A stretch of 64,000 nucleotides of DNA from Halomonas organivorans (GTDB lineage Bacteria > Pseudomonadota > Gammaproteobacteria > Pseudomonadales > Halomonadaceae). Positions 49,628 through 58,739 of the stretch are shown piece by piece. Made by a program: the position numbers and the translations under genes. The notes under the pieces were generated by a model that did not search any database, had not been told where the DNA came from, and worked only from the letters and a program-made list of their open reading frames with translations. Numbering within the stretch: position 1 is the first letter of the stretch; the number at the start of each line of letters is the position of its first letter. The stretch is taken from the NCBI RefSeq assembly GCF_014192055.1, contig NZ_JACHXM010000014.1, positions 1 to 64,000 of the forward strand, given 5' to 3'.

Positions 49628-51397
49628 TCAGAACGGCCAGACCATGGGAATCAACACCAGCGCCACCGCCGCGGTCAGCAGATTCAGCGGCCCGCCCACA
49701 CGCAGGTAGTCCTTGAGATGGTAGCCCCCGGGGCCATAGACCATCAGGTTGGTCTGATAGCCGATCGGCGTCAGGAAGCTGGCCGAGGCGGCAAACATCA
49801 CCGCCACCACGTAGGGCATGATGCTGACCCCCAGGTTCTCGGCGGCAGCAGTGACGATGGGGAAGGTGATCACCGCCGCGGCATTGTTGGTGACCAGTGA
49901 GGTCAGCAGCGCCACCATCACGTAGACGCCGGCCAGCAGCAGCCAGGGGCTGCCATCGACATAGGCCAGGCCGGCAGTGGCCATGCTCACCGCGGCGCCG
50001 GAACTCTCCAGCGCCGCTCCCAATCCGAAGGAGGCGGCGATGGTCAGCAGCACCCGGGTATCCATGCCGCGCTTGGCAGCGCCCACCGAGCAGCAGCCGG
50101 TAAGCACCGAGGCCGCCGCCCCGAGCATGGCGGCGTTGAGCATGCTCATCACGCCGAGGGTGGCCAGCATCACCACGCCGAGCAGTATGCTCCACGCCAG
50201 CCAGGCCTTTTCGTGATTGGGGCGCGCCGAGCCGTTGACCTGACTGATCAGCAGGAAATCCCGCGACTGACGGTGGCGCTCGATGAACGGCGGGCGCGCC
50301 TCGAGCAACAGCACGTCCGCCGGCTGCAGGCGAATCTGCCCAAGGTTGCCGGCGACGCGCTCGCCGCCTCGACACACCGCCAGCACCGCGGCCCCGTAGA
50401 GGGTACGAAAGTGTCCCTCGCGGATACGCTGGCCGATGAACTGGCACTGATCCGAGACCACCGCTTCGACCAGGCGGCGTTCCTTGAAGTCCTTCTCCAG
50501 GCTCGACTCGCCCTGGTGGGAGGGCATCAGGCCGCGGATCTGCTGCAGCTCCACCGCGCCCGCCGAGGTCCCGGCGAACACCAGGCGATCATTGCCCTTG
50601 AGCTTCTCGCCGGGGCCCACCACGCTGACCACGTTACCGCCACGCTCGATCTCGACCAGGAACAGCTCCTGGAGATGACGCAGGCCGGCCTCCTCGACCG
50701 TCCGGTCGACCATCGGCCCCTCTGGGTCGACCTCCATCTCGATGGTGAACTCGCGAGGATTCTCGAACACCTGGGTGGCGCTGCCGCGCTGGGCGAGCAG
50801 GTGGCGACCCGCCACCAGCAGGTAGACGACGCCGACCACCGCCACCGGCACCCCGACCCAAGCGATATCGAAGAGTCCCATGGCCAGCGACGGATAGCGC
50901 TCGATCAGCAGGCCGTTGACCACCAGGTTGGTACTGGTACCGAGCAGCGACACGGTGCCGCCGAGGATGGAGGCAAAGCTCAGCGGCATCAGGAAGCGTG
51001 AGGCCGGTAGCCCCAAGCGCCGGCTCCAGCCGAGCACCGCGGGAATATAGGTCGCCACGACGGGCGTGTTGTTGAGAAAGCCGCTGATGGAGGCCACCGG
51101 CAACAGCAGCCGGCACTGCGCCCCGGCTTCGCTGGCGGGCCGTCCCAGCACGTAGCGGATGATCAGGTCGATACCGCCGGTCTCGCGAATGCTGGCCACC
51201 AGCACGTACATGAAGGCCACGGTGAACAGGCCGCTGTTGGAAAAACCCGCCAGAGCCTGGTCCGGGTCGATGACCCCCAGGGTCAGAAGCACGATCACGG
51301 CACCGAGCAGGATCATGTCGGTTCCGATCCGCGTCATCGCCATCAGGGTAAAGACGACGACCACCACGGCGATCGTCAGCCAGGCATCCACAGACAT
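49628..51397 (-). CDS. SLC13/DASS-family permease with RCK_C (TrkA-C) domains
   Basis: A 589-aa inner-membrane transporter. Two blocks of membrane helices (about residues 1-190 and 400-589), each with the SNT-type signature (FLNNTPVVATYIPAVL; LVTNNAAAVITFPIV), flank two cytosolic TrkA-C domains (about 210-380, e.g. FLVEIERGGNVVSVVGPGEKLKGNDRLVFAG). Members move divalent anions such as sulfate or dicarboxylates; the substrate here is unknown. A 7-bp AAGGGGG tandem repeat lies about 110 bp before its start. Confidence 0.9.
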   Translation of the reverse strand: MSVDAWLTIAVVVVVFTLMAMTRIGTDMILLGAVIVLLTLGVIDPDQALAGFSNSGLFTVAFMYVLVASIRETGGIDLIIRYVLGRPASEAGAQCRLLLPVASISGFLNNTPVVATYIPAVLGWSRRLGLPASRFLMPLSFASILGGTVSLLGTSTNLVVNGLLIERYPSLAMGLFDIAWVGVPVAVVGVVYLLVAGRHLLAQRGSATQVFENPREFTIEMEVDPEGPMVDRTVEEAGLRHLQELFLVEIERGGNVVSVVGPGEKLKGNDRLVFAGTSAGAVELQQIRGLMPSHQGESSLEKDFKERRLVEAVVSDQCQFIGQRIREGHFRTLYGAAVLAVCRGGERVAGNLGQIRLQPADVLLLEARPPFIERHRQSRDFLLISQVNGSARPNHEKAWLAWSILLGVVMLATLGVMSMLNAAMLGAAASVLTGCCSVGAAKRGMDTRVLLTIAASFGLGAALESSGAAVSMATAGLAYVDGSPWLLLAGVYVMVALLTSLVTNNAAAVITFPIVTAAAENLGVSIMPYVVAVMFAASASFLTPIGYQTNLMVYGPGGYHLKDYLRVGGPLNLLTAAVALVLIPMVWPF

Positions 51398-51504
51398 GAG
51401 GCATCCACGTACAAAATGAGAAATCGCCCCATTGTGACGGCACGCGAATATGCCTGAAAGTTATTTGTAGAAATTGATCTAGAAGAAAAGGAGATAAAAA
51501 AGAG

Positions 51505-51537
51505 AAGGGGGAAGGGGGAAGGGGGAAGGGGGAAGGG
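51505..51537. repeat. Heptanucleotide tandem repeat (AAGGGGG)n
   Basis: Four full copies and a 5-bp partial copy of AAGGGGG lie within an A/G-rich stretch between the cold-shock gene terminator and the SLC13 start. Read on the minus strand it is a CCCCCTT array 108 bp upstream of the permease ATG, where copy-number change could alter promoter spacing. Confidence 0.9.
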
Positions 51538-51564
51538 CAGAGTGTGAGACGAGGCCAAAACGCA

Positions 51565-51588
51565 CAGGGCCCGCCGAAGCGGGCCCTG
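51565..51588 (-). terminator. Terminator of the cold-shock gene
   Basis: A 10-bp perfect stem (CAGGGCCCGC with GCGGGCCCTG) around a 4-base loop. On the minus strand it is followed by TGCGTTTT, 42 bp after the csp stop. Confidence 0.7.
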
Positions 51589-51629
51589 GCTTGCGCTACC
51601 CGGGAGTAGCGCTCATCGCGGTCAGACGC

Positions 51630-51836
51630 TTAGTCGATGACCTTGATGTTGGACGCCTGCAGGCCTTTCTTGCCCTGGGTGACGTCGAAGGAAACCTTCT
51701 GGCCGTCCTGCAGGGACTTGAAGCCATCGGCCTGGATCTCGGAGAAGTGAGCGAACAGGTCGTCACCGTTGTCGTCCGGAGAGATGAAGCCGTAGCCTTT
51801 GGTGTCGTTGAACCACTTGACGGTACCGGTAGCCAT
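51630..51836 (-). CDS. Cold-shock protein, CspA family
   Basis: A 68-aa single OB-fold RNA chaperone. It has [22 protein letters not shown] with RNP1 (KGYGFI) and DLFAHFSEI with RNP2, then [24 protein letters not shown]. Length and sequence are canonical. The 202-bp region upstream (51837-52038) would be a long 5' UTR of the type that confers cold or growth-phase regulation on csp genes. It includes a TTGACC -35-like box on the minus strand near 52010, but no clear -10. Confidence 0.96.
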   Translation of the reverse strand: MATGTVKWFNDTKGYGFISPDDNGDDLFAHFSEIQADGFKSLQDGQKVSFDVTQGKKGLQASNIKVID

Positions 51837-52038
51837 GTTTCGAATGCCTCGAATAGCGTGATTTGTAGCCGGGGGAATACCCGAGTTGCAGTGGGTAAAC
51901 AAGAAACTTTCACCGGGCGACCGACGCTATTCAGCCTTCGATGACCACTTGCGATGTTCGACTTGCCAACCAACTGCGTCCAGCATGCGCCCTGCCGGGG
52001 CACAGGTCAAACACTATTTGCATCGCATGACAACCCCG

Positions 52039-53691
52039 TTACGTTTCTGCACACAGCCAGGCGGCCGCCTTCTCGGCGATCATCAGGGTCGGCGAGTTGG
52101 TGTTGCCGCTGGTGATCGTGGGCATCACGCCGGCATCCACCACCCTCAGCCCCTCCACGCCACGCACCCGCAGGTGCGAATCGACCACTGCCATGGGGTC
52201 GGTGTCACGGCCCATGGCGGTGGTGCCCACAGGATGAAAGATGGTGGTGCCGATCTCACCGGCCAGCCGGGACAGCTCCTCGTCGCTTTCGTACTGCGCT
52301 CCCGGCTTGACCTCCTCGGGCGCATAGCGGGCGAAGGCCGGCTGGGCGACGATGCGCCGAGTCAGGCGCAGCGAATCCGCGGCGACTCGGCGATCGTCCT
52401 CGGTATCCAGATAGTTGGGCGCGATGCGCGGCGCCGCGGCCGGATCCTTCGAGGCGAGTCGCACCGTGCCGCGACTGGTGGGATTGAGGTTGCACACGCT
52501 GGCGGTGATCGCCGGATAGTCGTGCAGCGGCTGGCCGAAGGCTTCCAGGCTCAGCGGCTGGACGTGATATTCCAGGTTGGGGTGCGGGCGCTCCGGCGAG
52601 CTGCGGGCGAAGGCGCCGAGCTGGGAGGGCGCCATGCTCATCGGCCCCGAACGCTTGAGCAGGTACTCCAGGCCGATGCGCGTCTTGCCGGCCCAGGTCC
52701 CGGCCAGGGTATTGAGGGTGCGAGCGCCGGTGACCCGATAGACGGCGCGGATCTGCAGATGATCCTGGAGATTCTCCCCTACCCCGGGCAGGTCGTGCAC
52801 CAGTGGGATGCCATGCTCGGCGAGCCGCGCCGCCGGCCCGATACCGGAAAGCTGCAGCAGCTGCGGCGAGCCGATGGCCCCGGCGCACAGCACCACGCCC
52901 CGGTTCGCCGCCACCTCGACGACCTCGCCTCCCCGGATGATGCGCACGCCGCTGCAGCGGGGTCGGCCGCCCTCCCCTGCCGTGAAGATCAGCCGCTGCA
53001 CCTGGCTGGAATGCCAGAGGGTCAGGTTGGAGCGCTTCTCGGCGCCGCGCAGGAAGGCCTTGGCGGTGTTCCAGCGAAAGCCCGAACGCTGGTTGACCTC
53101 GAAATAGTCGACGCCCTCGTTGCAACCGCGGTTGAAGTCGTCGGTGCGCGGGATGCCCGCCTGGACGGCGGCCTCGGCGAAGTCGTCCAGCACCTGCCAC
53201 TTGAGGCGCTGTCGCTCCACCCGCCATTCGCCGCCGTGGCCGTGGAAGTCGCGGTGGGCCGCATCGGCGTCGCCCTCGGCATCCAGCCGGTAGTGATCCT
53301 CGTGGCGCATGAAGTCGGGCAGGCAGTTGTCCCAGCGCCAGGCCTCATCGCCGGTGATCTCGGCCCAATGATCGTAGTCGCGGGCCTGGCCACGCATATA
53401 GATCATGCCGTTGATGCTCGAACAGCCGCCCAGGGTCCTGCCACGAGGATAAAGCAGCGAACGGCCGTTGAGCCCCGGCGTCGGCTCGGTGCGGAACCGC
53501 CAGTCCGTGCGCGGGTTGTCGATGCAGTAGAGATAGCCCACCGGGATGTGGATCCACGGATAGCGATCGCGGCCACCGGCCTCGATCAGCAGCACACGCC
53601 GCCGGGGATCGGCGCTAAGGCGATTGGCGAGCAGGCAGCCGGCGGTGCCGGCGCCCACGATGATATGGTCGAAGGTCGCGACGACGCTCAC
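52039..53691 (-). CDS. GMC-family FAD oxidoreductase (choline-dehydrogenase-like)
   Basis: A 550-aa flavoenzyme. It has an N-terminal FAD motif DHIIVGAGTAGCLLANRLS, the GMC signature YPRGRTLGGCSSINGMIYMRG (about residues 80-100), GAIGSPQLLQLSGIGP (GMC signature 2, about 270), and C-terminal FHPVGTTAMG with active-site histidine and NTNSPTLMIAEKAA. It oxidises an alcohol; choline is possible, but BetA usually sits with betB/betI, which are absent here. It is probably monocistronic. Confidence 0.9.
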   Translation of the reverse strand: MSVVATFDHIIVGAGTAGCLLANRLSADPRRRVLLIEAGGRDRYPWIHIPVGYLYCIDNPRTDWRFRTEPTPGLNGRSLLYPRGRTLGGCSSINGMIYMRGQARDYDHWAEITGDEAWRWDNCLPDFMRHEDHYRLDAEGDADAAHRDFHGHGGEWRVERQRLKWQVLDDFAEAAVQAGIPRTDDFNRGCNEGVDYFEVNQRSGFRWNTAKAFLRGAEKRSNLTLWHSSQVQRLIFTAGEGGRPRCSGVRIIRGGEVVEVAANRGVVLCAGAIGSPQLLQLSGIGPAARLAEHGIPLVHDLPGVGENLQDHLQIRAVYRVTGARTLNTLAGTWAGKTRIGLEYLLKRSGPMSMAPSQLGAFARSSPERPHPNLEYHVQPLSLEAFGQPLHDYPAITASVCNLNPTSRGTVRLASKDPAAAPRIAPNYLDTEDDRRVAADSLRLTRRIVAQPAFARYAPEEVKPGAQYESDEELSRLAGEIGTTIFHPVGTTAMGRDTDPMAVVDSHLRVRGVEGLRVVDAGVMPTITSGNTNSPTLMIAEKAAAWLCAET

Positions 53692-53781
53692 GGGGACAGC
53701 CTCCTTGTCGACTCCGGCGCCCAGCGTCGCGCGACCTCAACGTCCTGTCACTGCTGCCTTGGTCGAGGCCACAGCGTCATC

Positions 53782-54381
53782 TCACAGTTCGTGACCCAGC
53801 ACCACGCGGCAGATGTCCGAGAAGCTGCGCGCCTCCGGCAGCTTCGTCATGTCGCTGCCCAGCGCCCGGCCGATGTCGGCGGCCGAGATCACGCCGCGAA
53901 TGCGCTGCTGATGGCGACGATCGGTCTCGGTGACCAGCAGGTGCTGATCGCCGAAGGTCTCCAGGTCGCGCACCAGCTGGCCGATGGTCAGGGTCGCCAG
54001 GCGTTCCATCGACAGCGCTCGCAGTTCGGCGCAAGGGGTCTGCACCATGCGCGCGGTCACGTCCTCGCGGGCAATGCCGCGACGCTGCATGGCCTGGGTG
54101 GTCAGGCGACCGCCGATCACGTCGCGGGCGTTGAGCACGCCGACGCAGGCGCCGTCGTGGTCGACCACCAGCAGCAGGCGTACGCCGCCGTGTTCCATGA
54201 CCTTGCGCGCGTCGATGATCGAGGTGTCGGCCGGTACGGTGAGCGGGGCGACGTGCTGGAAATCCGTCAGTACCGTCAGTGCCGGGCTGTCCGGCGAGAG
54301 CCGCGGAGGAACCGGCTTGGCGATCGGAGTGTGCGCCGAGAGAGTATCCAGGCGTGCGGGGGAAGTAGTCAGGGTAGGCAT
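53782..54381 (-). CDS. CBS-domain pair protein
   Basis: A 199-aa cytosolic protein with two CBS motifs: APLTVPADTSIIDARKVMEHGGVRLLLVVDHDGACVGVLNARDVIG (about residues 45-90) and LATLTIGQLVRDLETFGDQHLLVTETDRRHQQRIRGVISAADIGRAL (about 127-175). Such stand-alone pairs bind adenosine nucleotides and regulate partners. It diverges from the FMN glutamate-synthase-like gene across a region with a perfect CTTAAG-N5-CTTAAG direct repeat. Confidence 0.85.
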   Translation of the reverse strand: MPTLTTSPARLDTLSAHTPIAKPVPPRLSPDSPALTVLTDFQHVAPLTVPADTSIIDARKVMEHGGVRLLLVVDHDGACVGVLNARDVIGGRLTTQAMQRRGIAREDVTARMVQTPCAELRALSMERLATLTIGQLVRDLETFGDQHLLVTETDRRHQQRIRGVISAADIGRALGSDMTKLPEARSFSDICRVVLGHEL

Positions 54382-54452
54382 GATGATTTGGCTCCTGTGA
54401 CGGGCATCACCGGCAAGTCACGCCGGGTTACCCCCACACTGGACCTCCCCAG

Positions 54453-54469
54453 CTTAAGAGAACCTTAAG
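54453..54469. promoter_or_regulatory. PmrA/BasR-like box, CTTAAG-N5-CTTAAG
   Basis: Two identical CTTAAG hexamers 11 bp apart lie in the 171-bp gap between the divergent CBS and FMN-protein genes. This matches the PmrA/BasR-type direct-repeat box. A related array stands before the PAP2-eptA operon at 61170. Confidence 0.6.
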
Positions 54470-54552
54470 AGATTCGACGCCACAGCATCGTGATTGACAG
54501 CCGCGCATCCGAGGCATGCAATGGCAGGCATTCCGCCGCAATGGAGTGCGAC

Positions 54553-56193
54553 ATGTCTCGACCGCCGCGCCGCTTTCTCGTCTATGCCCTGAGCCTGCTC
54601 GGGCTCGCCGCCTGTCTGCTCGGCCTGGCCCTGGCACCAGGCTGGAGCTGGGGGCTCGCCACCCTGGCCTGCGCCGCGCTGGCCGCCATGGGCACCCATG
54701 ATCTCGTCCAGCGCCGGCACACGGTCAGCCGCAACTATCCGGTGACCGCCCACCTGCGCTACCTGCTGGAGTCCTTCGGCCCCGAGATCCGCCAGTATTT
54801 CATTCAGCGCGACACCGAGGAAGTGCCTTTCTCTCGCGAGCAGCGCAGCCTGGTCTACCGGCGCGCCAAGGGCACCATCGACAAGCAGCCCTTCGGCTCG
54901 CTGCGCGACATGCAGGCGCCCGGCTACGAGTGGATGAACCATTCCCTGGCGCCGGTAGCGATCGACGACGACGATTTTCGCGTCACCGTCGGCGCCGGTC
55001 GAGCGAAGCCCTACGCGGTCAGCGTGCTGAACATCTCGGCGATGAGCTTCGGCGCCCTGTCGGCCAATGCCATCAGTGCCCTGAACGATGGCGCCCGGCG
55101 CGGCGGCTTCTACCACGACACCGGCGAAGGCGGCATCTCGCCCTACCATCGCCGCGGCGGAGACCTGGTCTGGGAGATCGGCTCCGGCTACTTCGGCTGC
55201 CGCGACGCACAGGGCGGCTTCGACGCCCAGCGCTTCGCCGAGCAGGCCACCGACGACGCCATCAAGATGATCGAGATCAAGCTCTCCCAGGGGGCCAAGC
55301 CAGGCCATGGGGGCATCTTGCCCGGGGCCAAGGTAACCGCAGAGATCGCTGCGACCCGCGAGGTGCCCGAGGGGCGCGACGTGGTGTCGCCGGCATCCCA
55401 CAGCGCCTTCTCCACCCCCCGCGAGATGATCGACTTCATCTGCCGGCTGCGCGAGCTCTCGGGTGGCAAACCGGTGGGCATCAAGCTGGCCATCGGCCAT
55501 CCCTGGGAGTGGTTCGCGATGGTCAAGGCAATGCGCGAGGAAGGCGAGCACCCCGACTTCGTGGTGGTGGACGGCGGCCAGGGCGGCACCGGGGCCGCAC
55601 CGCTGGAGTTCGTCAACCGGCTCGGCATGCCGCTCACCGACGCCCTGCTGCTGGTGCACAATGCCCTGGTCGGTGCCGGACTGCGCGAACGGATCCATGT
55701 CGGCGCCGCCGGCAAGGTGATCAGCGCCTTCGACGTCGCCCGCACCCTGGCGTTGGGCGCCGACTGGTGCAACTCGGCAAGGGGCTTCATGTTCTCGCTG
55801 GGCTGCATCCAGGCACGCAGCTGCCATACCGACCGCTGCCCGAGCGGCGTGGCCACCCAGAACCGGCTGCGCGGCAGCCGACTCGACGTGCCGCTCAAGG
55901 CCGAGCGAGTACATCGCTTCCAGGCCAGCACCCGCGAGGCCCTGGGCGAGATGCTGGGCGCCGCCGGCCTGACCCACCCGTCCCAACTGGGCCCAGAGCA
56001 CATCATCCGCCGAGTCTCGCGGCACGAGGTCAGAAGCTTTTCGACCCTCTTCGACCTGGTGGCGCCCGACGCACTGCTGGAAGGCGGCGCCTCCCGACAC
56101 CCGGTGTTTGCGGACTACTGGGACGCGGCCACAGCCGACAGCTGGGCGCCCCCGGTCGACCTCCAGCAGCTGCGCAACAGCAAGCTGGTGTGA
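54553..56193 (+). CDS. FMN-binding glutamate synthase-family membrane protein
   Basis: A 546-aa protein. Two N-terminal membrane helices (residues about 8-45) precede a GltB-type FMN TIM barrel: ISAMSFGALSANAISALNDGARRGGFYHDTGEGGISPYH, KLSQGAKPGHGGILPGAKV, VVVDGGQGGTGAAPLEF and GAAGKVISAFDVARTLALGADWCNSARGFM. The cysteine cluster CIQARSCHTDRCPSG would hold a [3Fe-4S] centre. It lacks the glutaminase domain, so it is not a full glutamate synthase; the reaction is unknown. ATG 54553 follows GGAG; ATG 54541 is possible. Confidence 0.85.
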   Translation: MSRPPRRFLVYALSLLGLAACLLGLALAPGWSWGLATLACAALAAMGTHDLVQRRHTVSRNYPVTAHLRYLLESFGPEIRQYFIQRDTEEVPFSREQRSLVYRRAKGTIDKQPFGSLRDMQAPGYEWMNHSLAPVAIDDDDFRVTVGAGRAKPYAVSVLNISAMSFGALSANAISALNDGARRGGFYHDTGEGGISPYHRRGGDLVWEIGSGYFGCRDAQGGFDAQRFAEQATDDAIKMIEIKLSQGAKPGHGGILPGAKVTAEIAATREVPEGRDVVSPASHSAFSTPREMIDFICRLRELSGGKPVGIKLAIGHPWEWFAMVKAMREEGEHPDFVVVDGGQGGTGAAPLEFVNRLGMPLTDALLLVHNALVGAGLRERIHVGAAGKVISAFDVARTLALGADWCNSARGFMFSLGCIQARSCHTDRCPSGVATQNRLRGSRLDVPLKAERVHRFQASTREALGEMLGAAGLTHPSQLGPEHIIRRVSRHEVRSFSTLFDLVAPDALLEGGASRHPVFADYWDAATADSWAPPVDLQQLRNSKLV

Positions 56194-56299
56194 GCGACGC
56201 CCGGACGCTTCACAGCGACGCGCGAGATGCATCCGCCTTGCGGCGATGGTAGGCTACGCCCATTCCGGTCATGGGCTCACGCTATCGCCCCGTCAGGCC

Positions 56300-56499
56300 G
56301 GACTACCCTCGCTGGGGAGTAGCTGGCTCACACCGATGTGTGAGAGCGCCTGTCAACATAGTCGGCCAGATGCCGTGGCAGGTGCGCCGGCGCGTCGCTC
56401 GATACGCTCTCGTATCGCGACCGCGCCAGTCGGCGAGACCATCGACGGTACGGCGCCCAAGGCCGGGCGTGTCGTATCGTCGTGGTAAATCGCCCGGCC
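56300..56499 (+). ncRNA. yybP-ykoY manganese riboswitch upstream of mntP
   Basis: The 321-bp gap before mntP contains conserved pieces of this riboswitch in order: GGGGAGTAGC (56313-56322), GTCAACATAGTCGG (near 56354) and GGCGAGACC (56431-56439). A 9-bp inverted repeat GGCCGGGCG (56461-56469) with CGCCCGGCC (56491-56499) follows, 15 bp before the mntP ATG, as a likely expression platform. E. coli mntP has the same element. Mn2+ binding would relieve sequestration and switch on efflux. Confidence 0.85.
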
Positions 56500-56514
56500 G
56501 GACCCGTGACTCCC

Positions 56515-57093
56515 ATGACCCTGCTGTCCACCACCCTGCTGGCCTTCTCGATGTCCACCGACGCCTTCGCCGCCGCCATCGGCAAGGGTGCCGCCGTCGA
56601 TCATCCCCGCTTTCGCGAGGCGCTGCGCACCGGCCTGATCTTCGGCGTCGTCGAGGGCCTCACCCCACTGATCGGCTGGGCCTTGGGCATCGGGGCCTCC
56701 CGCTACATCGCCGCCTGGGACCACTGGATCGTGTTCGTGCTGCTGTTCGCCCTCGGCGCACGCATGATTCGCGCCGGCCTCGAGACCCCGGACGCAGACG
56801 AGGAAGCGCCCGCCGCCACGCCGGGGCGCCACGCCTGGTGGCTGATCGCCGCCACCGCCGTGATCACCAGTATCGACGCCCTCACCGTGGGCATCGGGCT
56901 GGCCTTCATGGAGGTCAACATCCTGCTGACGTCCCTGGCGATCGGCGCGGCCACCACCTTGATGGCGACGCTCGGCGTGATGCTGGGCCGGCGGCTCGGG
57001 GTCATGATCGGCCAGCGCGCCGAGATGCTCGGCGGCGTGGTGCTGATCGGCATCGGTACCGCCATCCTCACCGAGCACCTGGGCCTGTGGTAA
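56515..57093 (+). CDS. mntP: Manganese efflux pump
   Basis: A 192-aa protein with six membrane helices built as two repeats: [19 protein letters not shown] and [18 protein letters not shown] carry the paired aspartates typical of MntP. It exports Mn2+ across the inner membrane. ATG 56515 fits the family's 188-aa size; a GTG 11 codons upstream is disfavoured because it falls in the riboswitch platform hairpin. Control by the upstream Mn riboswitch is strongly indicated. Confidence 0.95.
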   Translation: MTLLSTTLLAFSMSTDAFAAAIGKGAAVDHPRFREALRTGLIFGVVEGLTPLIGWALGIGASRYIAAWDHWIVFVLLFALGARMIRAGLETPDADEEAPAATPGRHAWWLIAATAVITSIDALTVGIGLAFMEVNILLTSLAIGAATTLMATLGVMLGRRLGVMIGQRAEMLGGVVLIGIGTAILTEHLGLW

Positions 57094-57128
57094 GGAGACC
57101 ATGGTGAGCCCGACGTGAATCATCGGCC

Positions 57129-58064
57129 TCAGTGGCGATGGCCGTCGTACGACGCTTCCCCCACGTCATCGGCGCATCGGTCGTGGGGCTCGAGCTGAAT
57201 GGTGGCGTGTTCCACGTCGAAGCGCTCGAGCAGCACCGCCTTGATCGCCACCAGCGCCTCTTCCCGGTCGGCGTTCTCCTCCAGCGCCGCGTGCAGCGAC
57301 AGCAGATGACGCCCCGGGGTCAACGACCAGGCGTGCACGTGGTGAACATCGCGCACGGCGTCCAGCCGCTCGGGCAACTCGCGCTCGATGCTCGCCACAT
57401 CCAGCGACTCGGGCGCACCCTCCAGCAGGATATGGCCGGATTCCCGAGTCAGGCGCCAGGCGCTGCGCAGGATCAGCGCCGCCACCAGCAGCGACAGCAG
57501 CGGATCGATGGGCGTCCAGCCGCTGGCCAGAATTACCAGGGCCGCGACGATGGCGGCCACCGAACCCAGCAGGTCACCGAGCACGTGCAGCGCCGCTCCG
57601 CGGATATTGAGATTGTCGCGATCGCCCAGGTGCAGGATGGCGAACACCGCCAGGTTGACCACCAGTCCCAGCACGGCAATGGCCAGCATCGGCGTCCCGG
57701 CCACCGTCACCGGCGAGACGAAGCGGCGCAGCGCCTCGATGACAATCCACACCACGATGGCGATCAGCGTCAGGCCGTTGACGAAGGCGGCGAGGATCTG
57801 CACCCGGTCGTAACCGTAGGTGCGTCGATGGTCCGCCGGACGCCGGCTGAGACGGGCGGCGAACCAGGCCAGGGCCAGCGCCGCCGTGTCGGTCAGCATG
57901 TGGCCGGCATCGGCGAGCAGCGCCAGCGAGCCGGAGAGGATGCCGCCCGCCACCTCGGCCACCATGAAGGCGCCGGTGAGGACGATCGCCCAACCCAGGC
58001 GCCGCTGGCTATCGGCGCCGGCGTGATGATGGTGATCATGTCCGTGAGCGTGATCGTGCGCCAT
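57129..58064 (-). CDS. Cation diffusion facilitator, ZitB/CzcD type
   Basis: A 311-aa zinc-exporting membrane protein. It has a His-rich N terminus (HDHAHGHDHHHH), six helices with the metal-site motifs HMLTDTAAL (HxxxD, about residue 55) and HVLGDLLGS (HxxxD, about 160), and a C-terminal cytosolic domain with DVHHVHAWSLTPG. It exports Zn2+ (possibly Cd2+ or Co2+) in exchange for protons. It converges on mntP, so two metal efflux genes lie side by side. Confidence 0.92.
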   Translation of the reverse strand: MAHDHAHGHDHHHHAGADSQRRLGWAIVLTGAFMVAEVAGGILSGSLALLADAGHMLTDTAALALAWFAARLSRRPADHRRTYGYDRVQILAAFVNGLTLIAIVVWIVIEALRRFVSPVTVAGTPMLAIAVLGLVVNLAVFAILHLGDRDNLNIRGAALHVLGDLLGSVAAIVAALVILASGWTPIDPLLSLLVAALILRSAWRLTRESGHILLEGAPESLDVASIERELPERLDAVRDVHHVHAWSLTPGRHLLSLHAALEENADREEALVAIKAVLLERFDVEHATIQLEPHDRCADDVGEASYDGHRH

Positions 58065-58184
58065 GCGGCCTCCTCCCTACATTGCGGCCTCCAGCATAGC
58101 GCAAGCCTGCCATGCCATGCCCATCTTTACCTTTTTGGTGCATCCTGACACCATGTCGCACCCTTTTTGCGCACGAAAGCGACA

Positions 58185-58712
58185 ATGAAGACCTATTTCA
58201 ACAAGATGCGCGGTAACCGCTATCGCCGCGACGACATCGACTGGCGCGACGCCTGCTGGTCCTGGCTCGGCGCCTTCATCGGCATGAGCGCCGTGGCCTG
58301 GCTCGGCGAGCAGTGGCTGGCCCACCACCTGCTGATCGTCGGCTCCTTCGGCGCCACCTCGGTGCTGATCTACGCCGCCCCCGAGAGCCCCTTCGCCCAG
58401 CCTCGCAACGTGCTGCTGGGCAGCGTGCTGTCGGCGCTGATCGGCGTGGGCTGTTTCCAGCTGCTGGGTGCCACGGCACTGACCGTGGCCCTGGCGGTAT
58501 CACTGGCAGTACTGGTGATGCAGCTGACCCAGACCGTGCATCCCCCCGGCGCGGCCGCCGCACTGATCGCGGTGATCGGAGGCCCCGAGGTTCACGCCCT
58601 GGGCTGGGCCTTCCCGCTGGTGCCGGTGGGGCTCGGCTGCGTGGTGATGCTGCTGGTCGCCATCCTCGTCAACAACCTGGCCCGCCACCGCCGCTACCCC
58701 CGCCACTGGTAG
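58185..58712 (+). CDS. HPP family membrane protein
   Basis: A 175-aa protein with four to five helices and the diagnostic HPPGAAAALIAVIGG segment (about residues 112-126) plus VGSFGATSVLIYAAPESPFAQPRN. Some HPP proteins have been linked to nitrite transport in plants and cyanobacteria, but the bacterial role is unsettled. ATG 58185 is preferred over an upstream TTG. A link to the nitrate locus 14 kb away is only speculation. Confidence 0.88.
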   Translation: MKTYFNKMRGNRYRRDDIDWRDACWSWLGAFIGMSAVAWLGEQWLAHHLLIVGSFGATSVLIYAAPESPFAQPRNVLLGSVLSALIGVGCFQLLGATALTVALAVSLAVLVMQLTQTVHPPGAAAALIAVIGGPEVHALGWAFPLVPVGLGCVVMLLVAILVNNLARHRRYPRHW

Positions 58713-58739
58713 CCCGCCCAGGGTAGCGTCGCGGCGCTC

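Noticed and set aside
51886..54468. 860-aa plus-strand open frame opposite the GMC oxidoreductase and CBS genes
   Set aside because: It spans two real minus-strand genes and their gap, has shadow composition and shows no recognisable domain.
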